A program made the position numbers and the translations under genes. Under the pieces are notes generated by a model. It did not search any database. It saw nothing but the letters and a program-made list of their open reading frames with translations, and had not been told where the DNA came from. Below are positions 55,661 through 62,697 of a stretch of DNA of 62,697 nt, in pieces; within the stretch, counting starts at the first letter, position 1, and every line of letters begins with the position of its first letter. This DNA is from a bacterium (GTDB taxonomy: Bacteria > Planctomycetota > Planctomycetia > Pirellulales > Pirellulaceae), in the NCBI GenBank assembly GCA_030430075.1, contig JAUIGN010000052.1, positions 1 through 62,697 on the forward strand, written 5' to 3'.

Positions 55661-56386
55661 TTAGTAGAAGAATCCCTGAATCCGTTCGGCCAGCGAAGCG
55701 GCCGGTTGTTCGGGGCTCGGCTCGCCGTACAGATGGGCCCGCCAGACGGCCACATTGTCACCCAACGACTGACCGGTGGTCGTCTTCAACGACTGCACCG
55801 CTCGATTCTGAATGGCCGGGTTGCTGTCATCCAATGCCAGCGTGAGCGCATCGACGGCCGGCTGGGCCTGGCATTGACCGAGGGCGGCCACGGCAGCCAG
55901 CCGAACATCGACATCGGCGTCGTCGGAGAACAGGCGTGCCAGGGTTTGGGACGAGTCGACGTCGCCGCGCCGCCCCAGGGCTTCGCAGGAGGCGATTCGG
56001 ACTTGCGAATCCGAGTCGACGGTCGCCGCCTGGATACCGGGAACGGCGGAGGCCGTTGCCAGTTCTCCCAACACGCGCACGCAACCGGCGCGGATGAGCG
56101 GATTATCGTCGTTGCGGATCAGTTCGGTCATTTGTGCCGCCGTCCGTTCCTGCTCGTCCGGCCCCAGCGACGGTGCGGACTCGCGCAGATCGCGCAGCTC
56201 GGCCATCTGCTGGTGAAAGGTCGGCCCCATCGCTTCGTCCTCGGACCATTGGCGACGGGTATACGGATTCAAGGCGGAAATGCCGTAGTATTGCCCCCCA
56301 ACACACCCCACCAACGGTGGCGTGCAACAGAACAAAACCAGGACGAAAAGGCGCGACGCAGGCGCGTTTGCGGATTCTTTTTGCAT
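55661..56386 (-). CDS. HEAT-repeat lipoprotein
   Basis: The 241-residue protein starts with a lipoprotein signal peptide ('FVLVLFCCTPPLVGC', lipidated Cys at residue 28). The mature part is helical with HEAT-like repeats ('NPLIRAGCVRVLGELA', 'DSQVRIASCEALGRRGD', 'DVDVRLAAVAALGQC', 'NPAIQNRAVQSL'). Such repeats form a curved scaffold for protein-protein contact at the envelope. No catalytic motif is visible. It lies upstream of the diadenylate cyclase gene on the same strand, separated by the repeat array. Confidence 0.82.
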   Translation of the reverse strand: MQKESANAPASRLFVLVLFCCTPPLVGCVGGQYYGISALNPYTRRQWSEDEAMGPTFHQQMAELRDLRESAPSLGPDEQERTAAQMTELIRNDDNPLIRAGCVRVLGELATASAVPGIQAATVDSDSQVRIASCEALGRRGDVDSSQTLARLFSDDADVDVRLAAVAALGQCQAQPAVDALTLALDDSNPAIQNRAVQSLKTTTGQSLGDNVAVWRAHLYGEPSPEQPAASLAERIQGFFY

Positions 56387-56717
56387 GATCGAATTGTCGG
56401 CGCGAGTGAGCCACAGATTTGAGAAAAGCCGCGGGACTGTAGCAAAACGGCGGACAGGTCGCCAGATGAATCGGGAGGCCCCGGCCCCTTGTTTGAGCGC
56501 GCCGGAAGTTTTGCTACAACATTACCTTACGAGCCGTTGGGAAGGGAATGGGCGGCGTCTTCGCGGCGACTTGACCGATCGATTTTCTTTCTTGCGCCCG
56601 GTTGTCGACGCGCACGGCCTCCTCACCAGGGGCCATGCCCGGTTCACACGATTCGCGTTGACTGGACTTATCCTGACTTGATTTTCGCCCCTTCTTGCCT
56701 GCCACAGGAGACCGCTT
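56387..56717. other. 331-bp divergent intergenic region
   Basis: This separates the HEAT lipoprotein (minus) and the coiled-coil protein (plus), and should carry both promoters. The ORFs through it are unsupported, and no repeat family member is present. Confidence 0.45.
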
Positions 56718-57230
56718 GTGGACGATCCGTCGCGACATGCCGATTCACGGAACCTGGTCGAGTCGATTTTGCGATACATCCCCGGTTTCAAGGGATACTT
56801 GGAGAAGGAGTATCGCCGGGAAAGCGACCACCTGGCCCGCACCCACCTGGCGGACCAACTGCAAAAATGCAAGTCGAAACTGGACCAGCACCAGCGCACG
56901 CTGGTGGAGGCGGCCCAACTGGACGCCTTGCCGACATGCGAACGCCTGCGGACGAGAATCGACACCTTGCAGTCGCGCATTCGAGGTGCGGTCCGGGGAT
57001 ACAGCGGGTTCTTTGACTTCGTTCGAGTCAACGAAGATACTCTGGACGAAGTCTACGACCACGACATGGGGTTGCTGGACGACGTCGCAGGACTGCTCCA
57101 GGCGACCGATCAGTTGTCTGCCGCCGGCGACGCCGAAAAGGTCAGCCTGGATGACCTGTTGGGCCGCGTCGAACAATTGCACACGAAATTTGACGGACGC
57201 AGCGCGATCCTCGAGGGTCTGGGATCGTAA
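56718..57230 (+). CDS. helical protein of the SPFH locus
   Basis: A GTG start at 56718 has AGGAG 7 nt upstream. The 170-residue protein is mostly helical and highly charged. Its conserved opening 'IPGFKGYLEKEYRRESD' introduces a coiled-coil-like segment (about residues 35-110), and the C-terminal part is acidic. I know similar proteins only as neighbours of SPFH-domain genes. The SPFH gene follows 162 bp downstream, so the two are probably co-transcribed and may interact. No enzyme motif is seen. Confidence 0.82.
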   Translation: MDDPSRHADSRNLVESILRYIPGFKGYLEKEYRRESDHLARTHLADQLQKCKSKLDQHQRTLVEAAQLDALPTCERLRTRIDTLQSRIRGAVRGYSGFFDFVRVNEDTLDEVYDHDMGLLDDVAGLLQATDQLSAAGDAEKVSLDDLLGRVEQLHTKFDGRSAILEGLGS

Positions 57231-57392
57231 GCCGGCGAGCCGCCACCAGAACGTTCGGCGCGGAGGGGCCAACCGGCCCGCCGGCAGGACCGTGATTCGC
57301 CCGCTTGCCGTGCGGCCTGACGACCGGCACCCCGCCCGCCGTTTACCAAGTCTTACCGTCTCTTTGATCGCTCGCCACAAGGACTCACTCCG

Positions 57393-58748
57393 ATGGCCAA
57401 ACTGGAAGTCATTGATTTCTTTGATGAATCGAATCGTTCGCTCGTCCACCGCGTTCCCCCGCGCGGTTCCGCCGACATCAAGATCGGCGCCCAGTTGATC
57501 GTGCAGGAGACGCAAGAGGCGGTGTTCTTCAAGGACGGCAAGGCCATGGACCGCTTTGGGCCCGGCCGCCACACCCTGACCACGCTGAATGTGCCGCTGA
57601 TCACGCGCATTCTGACCGTGCCGTGGGAACGCTCGCCGTTCCAGGCTTCCGTCTACTTCATCGGCAAGCAAACGTTTCTGGATCAAAAGTGGGGAACCCG
57701 GCAACCGATCACGGTCCGCGATCAAGAGTTTGGCATGGTCCGGCTGAGAAGTTTCGGCAAGTTCTCGTACCGCGTCACAGATTCGGAACTGCTGCTGAAC
57801 ACGCTGGTCGGCACGCAAGGCAAGTACACGACCGATGAAGTCACTTCGTTTCTCAAGGACCTGGTCGTCTCGCGATTGACCGACTTGCTGGGAACGCTGG
57901 GCATCAGCATGCTCGACCTGCCGGCAAAGTTTGACGAAATCGGTGCCGCGACGCGGGTCAAGGTTGCCGAGGAATTCGCCAAGTACGGTTTGGAACTGGT
58001 CGACTTCTTCATCAACGCGATCACCCCGCCCGAAGAAGTGCAGAAGGCCATTGATGCCCGCAGCAGCATGGGCGCGATCGGCGACCTGCGTTCCTTCACG
58101 ATGTACCAGGCCGCCAACAGCATGTCGAAGATGGCAGAGCAGGGGGGCGGCGGCGCCGGCGGGGGCGCGATGAGCATGGGGATGGGCGCCGGATTCGGCA
58201 TGATGATGCCCACCATGCTGCAGCAAGCGATGCATGGGCTCCAACCGGCCCCAGGCGGCGGGACCGGAGCTGCCGCCGCAGCGGGAGCCGGGGCGGCCGC
58301 CGGCGGGCTCAGCTTTGACGCCTTGTCCAATGCGACCTCGCCGGACGACCCGCGCGAACTCGTGCGCCGAGTCGCCCAAACCTCCAATTGGCAGGTCCAC
58401 GAGGATGGAGACGTCTGGCAGATCACGGTTCCCCTCGGGTCGTTGAGAAAGCAGACGGTGACGGTCAGCTTTGCGAACAAGGACGAAGCAGGACACAAGC
58501 TCATTTCCTACTCGTCGGTCTGCGGACCGGCGACCCCGCAAAACGCCATGCTGCTGCTCAAGTTCAACCAGCAGATGGTCCACGGTGCGTTCGCCGTCAG
58601 CAGCACGACGTCGGGCGACGTGGTTGTCGTGCATGCCAACCAGTTGGCGGATACGGCCGACGTCCTGGAGATCACCCGCGTGCTGACCGCCGTCGCCTGG
58701 CAGGCGGACAAAGCCGAGGAAAAGCTGACGGGCGGGGACGACAACTAG
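57393..58748 (+). CDS. SPFH-domain protein fused to a CesT/YbjN-like domain
   Basis: The 451-residue protein begins 'MAKLEVIDFFDESNRSLVHR' and has an SPFH (band-7-like) region at about residues 30-225, of the YdjI type also called virion core-like. A Gly/Ala/Met-rich linker follows at about 250-305. The C-terminal 130 residues ('DVWQITVPLGSLRKQTVTVS' and 'MLLLKFNQQMVHGAFAV') have the alternating pattern of the CesT/YbjN (type III chaperone-like) fold; this last assignment is by pattern only. SPFH proteins form ring- or raft-like membrane scaffolds. There is no obvious transmembrane segment, so membrane contact is probably peripheral. Confidence 0.84.
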   Translation: MAKLEVIDFFDESNRSLVHRVPPRGSADIKIGAQLIVQETQEAVFFKDGKAMDRFGPGRHTLTTLNVPLITRILTVPWERSPFQASVYFIGKQTFLDQKWGTRQPITVRDQEFGMVRLRSFGKFSYRVTDSELLLNTLVGTQGKYTTDEVTSFLKDLVVSRLTDLLGTLGISMLDLPAKFDEIGAATRVKVAEEFAKYGLELVDFFINAITPPEEVQKAIDARSSMGAIGDLRSFTMYQAANSMSKMAEQGGGGAGGGAMSMGMGAGFGMMMPTMLQQAMHGLQPAPGGGTGAAAAAGAGAAAGGLSFDALSNATSPDDPRELVRRVAQTSNWQVHEDGDVWQITVPLGSLRKQTVTVSFANKDEAGHKLISYSSVCGPATPQNAMLLLKFNQQMVHGAFAVSSTTSGDVVVVHANQLADTADVLEITRVLTAVAWQADKAEEKLTGGDDN

Positions 58749-58792
58749 CCGGGAATCGGTGACAGGCCACCGCGGGTGTGCAAGGTGGCAGC

Positions 58793-61150
58793 CTACGTGT
58801 GCAGCAGCATGTTGACCAGGTTCGGCATGCCCCGACCTTGAAAGTACACGTCGCGCTGCAGGTCAGTGCAGTTGTCGAGGAGAATTTTTTTGACACGCTC
58901 GGGATAGCCGATGAACTCGCGCCGCTGGGAGAGAAAGGCGGCCAGCACGCCCGACACGTGGGGGCAGGCCATACTCGTTCCGCTCAGTTCGACATACAGT
59001 TCTTCCACATCGCGGCTGGCCGGATTCGCCATCGTGCGGGCGGACAGAATGCGTTCTCCTGGCGCGACCAGGTCCGGCTTGGCCCGCCCGTCCGCCGTCG
59101 GTCCGCGCGACGAAAAGTGAGAAACACCGTAGGTGTGGGGGTTCGCCTTGTGGCTCGACCCGACCGCGATGGCGACGTCCAGGTTGGCGGGATCGGCAAT
59201 CGAAAGGTCGCGGTTGAGCTTGATTTGGCCGCCGGGTGCGTCCAGCTTCAGCAGGCCTTCATTTCCGGCAGCCAGGCAAACGACCACGCCCTGCCGCCAG
59301 AGCCGACGAAGTTCCCGGCAAATGGGTGAATGGCCGCATCCGTACACGGATGGATCAAAGCTCCCGCCCAGGCTGAGGTTGACGCCGTGAATGAGCAACT
59401 CGCCATGGCGTTCGTTCTTGGTCGCAATATCGTCGAGTGCCCGGATGATATAGGAATCTCGGCCGTTGCCGTTGTCCGCCAGCACCTTGTAACTGTAGAT
59501 CTTTGTCTCCGGCGCCATGCCGTAGATCGGGAACGGCTTCCCCTGGCGCTGAACGTCTTCCAGCCCGCCTGCAATCGTCGCGGCCACATGGGTGCCGTGG
59601 CCGTGAACGTCCCATCGGTCGCTGCGGTCGCGGAACTCTTCCCCGGCGGAGACATTGCGGGTGCAATCCCACTGGTCGACGAGATTGTCGTAGGTCTGAA
59701 AGTGGGGATGGTTCCTGTCCACGCCGGTATCCAAGACCGCCCAGGCGATTTCACGTCCAGTTGCACCGTAGCCGAGCCGTGCGGGGAGCGCCTGGACCGT
59801 TTTCACCGATGCGTGCAGCAGCGTCTTCTTGGGCGCGTCACGCCAGATCCACCCCAGGTTGCTCCCCTTGAAGTACGCCGCCAGCCGCTCCATCTCCGCG
59901 CGCGTCAGCAAGGCACTCACAAAGCGACGGTGGACGGCAATCTCCGCCTGCCGGCGATGCTCTTCCCCGACAATTTCATACAGCTTGGCCTCCAGTTGCT
60001 GTTTTTTGCCGGCCAACTCCTGGTCGCTCTCGGCGCGCTCTTCGTCCAAGTCGGCAAACTCGACGAGCACCTCGTGGCGCGATCCGACCTCAGCATCCTC
60101 GGCAAGCTGCGCAATGTCCTTGGCAATCCGAAAGTCGGCCACCGGTTGGCAGAATTCCATCCCCAGGTGACGCTCCACGATCGCACCAACCGCGTCGGAC
60201 CGCAGGTAGCTCTCAATCGAGTGCGGGTCTTCGCCGGCCCGGATCGGCTTCTCCGCTTCCCGTGTCACCGGGTACGCATGACCGACGGTTTCCTCGACTC
60301 GGCCGACATGGGAATTCCGCACGTCAATCCACTCGTCCACCAGGTCGGGCTTCCGCGAATCACCCCACCGTCTTTCAAGTTCCTTGACGATCGCAGGCAG
60401 CCCCAGGGGTGAACCCAACGTGACCAATACCTGCACGCGGCAACGGTCCGGATCGAAGGAGAATTCGGTCTCCGCTTCCATCAGGGCTCGCAACGCGTTG
60501 TAGGCGACGATACTTCCCATGCCTTGTGCGAGCATCACATACGGTCCGGCACCAACCGCTACCCGCTCCTGAATGGCGGCTTCCGCGGTGCGGCGCGTTT
60601 CCTCGTCGAAGAAGTAGTCGTGCAACTCGGGAAGGAACTTCTGCCGGAGCCAGTAAATGACGCGCGGATCGTACTCGCGGGCCTCCAACCGCGACTCGGC
60701 CTCCTTGCCGCGGCGCGGAGGTCCGCAAGCTTCGAGGATCGCCGCCCCGACACGCTTCAGCAACTTCGCGGCCCGCGTTCGGCCGTCCGGGCAAAGTCGG
60801 GAAACCGTCTCCTCCAGCGCGTCCGCGGGATGTTGCAGCGAGGTCGTCTCGCTGGAAGGGGGCGATCCGCCCGCGTCGGCAGACTGGACAATCGGGTACG
60901 GGTAACGGTAGCGGTTCACCCAATAGGCCATGCGAGACCGATCGCCCATCTCGTGGCCAAACAGGTAGCGATCCCAGTCTCCTTTTTCTACCGATGCTTT
61001 CGGCTGATTGCCGCATTCATGGACGTAAAGCAGATGGCCGTTAAACCTGGCCGGACGTTCCGAACTGGCGGAGGATCCGCTGTCAAAACGGGGCGGCTCG
61101 CTCCCGTCGTCCTCATCGGACGTCCCGACGAACCCCTTGATTTCGTTCAT
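58793..61150 (-). CDS. subtilisin-like (S8) serine peptidase with N-terminal alpha/beta-hydrolase-like domain
   Basis: The 785-residue protein has no signal peptide. Residues about 38-345 resemble an alpha/beta hydrolase of bacterial conflict-type proteins ('WDRYLFGHEMGDRSRMAYW', 'MLAQGMGSIVAYNAL', 'VTLGSPLGLPAIV'), but the expected nucleophile Ser is Gly210. A helical region (350-440) follows. The S8 domain (about 465-785) is complete: Asp474 in 'LDTGVD', His518 in 'HGHGTHVA', Asn630 in 'AAGNEG' and Ser726 in 'GTSMACPHVSG'. It is predicted to be a cytoplasmic protease. The start motif 'IKGFVGTSDEDDG' resembles that of the divergent V8-like protease 216 bp away, so they may work as one system. 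Confidence 0.88.
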   Translation of the reverse strand: MNEIKGFVGTSDEDDGSEPPRFDSGSSASSERPARFNGHLLYVHECGNQPKASVEKGDWDRYLFGHEMGDRSRMAYWVNRYRYPYPIVQSADAGGSPPSSETTSLQHPADALEETVSRLCPDGRTRAAKLLKRVGAAILEACGPPRRGKEAESRLEAREYDPRVIYWLRQKFLPELHDYFFDEETRRTAEAAIQERVAVGAGPYVMLAQGMGSIVAYNALRALMEAETEFSFDPDRCRVQVLVTLGSPLGLPAIVKELERRWGDSRKPDLVDEWIDVRNSHVGRVEETVGHAYPVTREAEKPIRAGEDPHSIESYLRSDAVGAIVERHLGMEFCQPVADFRIAKDIAQLAEDAEVGSRHEVLVEFADLDEERAESDQELAGKKQQLEAKLYEIVGEEHRRQAEIAVHRRFVSALLTRAEMERLAAYFKGSNLGWIWRDAPKKTLLHASVKTVQALPARLGYGATGREIAWAVLDTGVDRNHPHFQTYDNLVDQWDCTRNVSAGEEFRDRSDRWDVHGHGTHVAATIAGGLEDVQRQGKPFPIYGMAPETKIYSYKVLADNGNGRDSYIIRALDDIATKNERHGELLIHGVNLSLGGSFDPSVYGCGHSPICRELRRLWRQGVVVCLAAGNEGLLKLDAPGGQIKLNRDLSIADPANLDVAIAVGSSHKANPHTYGVSHFSSRGPTADGRAKPDLVAPGERILSARTMANPASRDVEELYVELSGTSMACPHVSGVLAAFLSQRREFIGYPERVKKILLDNCTDLQRDVYFQGRGMPNLVNMLLHT

Positions 61151-61366
61151 CTCAGATTGACCCCATGGCGGTAACGACGGACCCGCTGTTCAACCGAACG
61201 GCCGTGCCAGCGTGACATACCACCCCCAATCCACTTATAAACCGACACCGGTTGGCCGTCCAGCAAAATAGAAATGCCTGAACGGATTGTAGAAGCTGGG
61301 TCGCCTGCGTGGTATAAGGAGAGTTGGCGACTGAGCACTCACCATATTTGGAAGGGGATCCCAAGC
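61151..61366. promoter_or_regulatory. divergent promoter region of the protease pair
   Basis: This 216-bp region lies between two start codons on opposite strands. It is somewhat AT-richer than the flanks (around 61205-61275). A common regulator could control both genes from here. I cannot assign -35/-10 boxes with confidence. Confidence 0.45.
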
Positions 61367-62413
61367 ATGTCTACGGGCGATCAGGGCGGGCGTCGCGTCA
61401 ACCAGGGACAGGTGATCGAAGGATTTTCCGGAACGGCAAGCGACGAGGAGCCATCGTTCAGCGCAGCGGCTGTGCCGGGGCAAGGCCCAACGGGCGGCAG
61501 GGCACAAGATGCGCCGTCCGCAGGCAGCGACCTGGGCGACGATACCCAGCACTCGATCGTGATGGGGGACGAGGACGATTCAGGCGCAAGCGGAGCCGGC
61601 TATGACCCGAGCGAATTCCAGGGGTTGAGCGCGAAGAGCTTCGCGATTCCCGGACTGGATGCGCCCAACGAGACCGCCGCCCCGCCGCAGGACGGCAGCT
61701 TCTCAGTCGCCAGCGTGGTTGGCAGCGACGATCGCCACCAGATCGGCAACACACGGAAGTATCCTTTTCGAGCGATCTGTGCGTTGCTGATGACCGGCCA
61801 AAACGGCAGCCAATCGATCGGTACGGGCTGGTTTGCCGGTCCCAATCTGATCGTCACGGCGGGCCACAATCTGTTTGACAACGAAGCGATCGGACGCAAT
61901 TCGGGGTGGATTCGCCAGGTCCAAGTGTGGCCCGGCCGCAACGGGGATTCGACCTTTGAGACCGAAATCGCCGACACGTCACAACTTGGCGTTTCCGACG
62001 AGTGGCGGAATCGGAGCCCCAACCGCGAATTGTTGGACTACGGCGTCATTCGTTTGAAGAACGGGCTGGGCAAGAAGTTGGGCTGGTTCGGCCTCAAGTA
62101 TTGGCCGTCCGAGCAACTGCAAGGGAAGGAATTCAACGTCGTCGGCTACCCGGCTGCACAGCGGGGGATCGCTCCATTCACGATGTGGTACGACATCGGA
62201 TCAATTACCCAGGCGCGCCAGAAGACGATCGAGTACACGATGGACACGACACCCGGCGAAAGCGGTTCGCCGGTGATCGCCTGGGTCCAGGATCAAAGCG
62301 GCGGCGGCAGCATGGTCGTCGTCGGCATTCATAACTACGGCATGGGCAGCTTCAACCAGGCAACTCGAATTACCCCGGCCGTTCTGAACTCGATCAGCAG
62401 CCTTACCGGATAG
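61367..62413 (+). CDS. V8/trypsin-like serine peptidase (S1B type), cytoplasmic
   Basis: The ATG at 61367 follows GAAGGGGA at 9 nt and gives 348 residues; the frame opens at 61274. There is no signal peptide. Residues 1-115 are low complexity and acidic, with 'IEGFSGTASDEEP' at 17-29 resembling the N-terminus of the divergent S8 protease. The peptidase domain (about 118-348) has His167 ('VTAGHN'), Asp224 ('LLDYGVI') and Ser299 ('TPGESGSPVI'), the complete trypsin-fold triad of V8-like glutamyl endopeptidases. Such proteases are effectors in several bacterial conflict systems; that role here is inference. Confidence 0.88.
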   Translation: MSTGDQGGRRVNQGQVIEGFSGTASDEEPSFSAAAVPGQGPTGGRAQDAPSAGSDLGDDTQHSIVMGDEDDSGASGAGYDPSEFQGLSAKSFAIPGLDAPNETAAPPQDGSFSVASVVGSDDRHQIGNTRKYPFRAICALLMTGQNGSQSIGTGWFAGPNLIVTAGHNLFDNEAIGRNSGWIRQVQVWPGRNGDSTFETEIADTSQLGVSDEWRNRSPNRELLDYGVIRLKNGLGKKLGWFGLKYWPSEQLQGKEFNVVGYPAAQRGIAPFTMWYDIGSITQARQKTIEYTMDTTPGESGSPVIAWVQDQSGGGSMVVVGIHNYGMGSFNQATRITPAVLNSISSLTG

Positions 62414-62482
62414 GCATCCGGCCGTACCACCCCGGCCGCCAACTCCAATTCACATCGCCAGCGCTCAGGAGAAATAGGATCC

Positions 62483-62641
62483 ATGTCATTGTCAGTTCGC
62501 GGAAGAGTTATCGGCTGTGTCGCAGGGCTCCTGGTTTCGACCGGGTTGGCCACGAGTTGTGAAGCCTGCCACTGGTTGCGGGCCTGCTGCCAATACCATT
62601 ATGGTTCTTCCGGAAACTTAATGGGTGATTTTGGATGGTAG
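62483..62641 (+). CDS. 52-residue secreted Cys-rich peptide
   Basis: An ATG at 62483 with AGGAG 9-13 nt upstream opens a 52-codon frame ending TAG at 62641. A signal peptide is clear ('VIGCVAGLLVSTGLATS'), leaving a mature peptide of about 27 residues with four Cys residues ('CEACHWLRACC') and aromatic residues. It lies 69 bp downstream of the V8-like protease gene on the same strand, so it may be co-transcribed. It is too short for family assignment but has good start, signal and stop. Confidence 0.65.
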   Translation: MSLSVRGRVIGCVAGLLVSTGLATSCEACHWLRACCQYHYGSSGNLMGDFGW

Positions 62642-62697
62642 GAGGTCTAGTTTGCCGCAGTAGAAGAGGATTCGTGTGCGGTAGTTTTCAAACGCTC

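Noticed and set aside
56745..58634. 629-codon minus-strand ORF
   Set aside because: It is antisense to the SPFH and coiled-coil genes and has shadow-type composition.

Overview
The window reads as chromosomal DNA of a planctomycete, most likely Pirellulales-like. The signs are a high GC content with GC-rich third codon positions, a DUF1592/DUF1552 gene pair with a haem-type CxxCH motif and a Tat signal, two DUF1559 pseudopilin-like proteins, 'NPYSPP'-type small membrane proteins, many secreted proteins known only from this phylum, and abundant dispersed intergenic repeats. There is no rRNA, tRNA, CRISPR array, transposase or prophage that I can recognise. This is ordinary chromosome with a few unusual loci.

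Layout. 1-6.2 kb, minus strand: DUF1592 then DUF1552 secreted proteins, and an amidohydrolase. 6.2-15.8 kb: a large alpha-2-macroglobulin-like protein, a small secreted protein, a LolD/MacB-type ABC ATPase-permease pair, a candidate outer-membrane protein and a YdjC/ChbG deacetylase. 15.9-21.2 kb: a DUF1559 pseudopilin with a small lipoprotein, a DUF5060 glycoside-hydrolase-like protein, and a cold-shock protein with a clear terminator. 21.4-28.0 kb, minus strand: an extended adenylate-kinase-like protein, a membrane protein, DNA polymerase III delta (holA) and a 745-residue secreted protein with duplicated beta domains. 28.5-33.6 kb: archaeal-type phosphoglycerate mutase divergent from glucose-6-phosphate isomerase, a UPF0173 hydrolase, a secreted protein and a Rieske ferredoxin. 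34.0-43.0 kb: a MazG-like protein, a membrane protein with an ABC ATPase that has no permease next to it, an epimerase, the split Tm-1-like/PEP-hydrolase pair and an HpcH aldolase. 43.3-51.9 kb: a secreted PIMT-like fusion, mnmG, guaB, a secreted protein, an FmdB zinc ribbon, nnrE and a membrane protein. 52.1-58.8 kb: a His-rich protein with a second DUF1559 pseudopilin, a GNAT acetyltransferase, a DacZ-like diadenylate cyclase, a HEAT-repeat lipoprotein, and a coiled-coil protein followed by an SPFH protein. 58.8-62.7 kb: two divergent proteases, a subtilase with a degenerate alpha/beta-hydrolase domain and a V8/trypsin-like protease, followed by a small Cys-rich secreted peptide.

The best candidate for an undescribed system is the divergent protease pair at 58793-62413. 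Neither protein has a signal peptide, both have complete catalytic triads, and both begin with a similar short motif (I-x-G-F-x-G-T followed by acidic residues). The second theme is a set of dispersed repeat families. One is a twin-hairpin element that lies at or just after stop codons and may even supply them. Another is a 51-nt element present at two distant sites in opposite orientation with only two differences.
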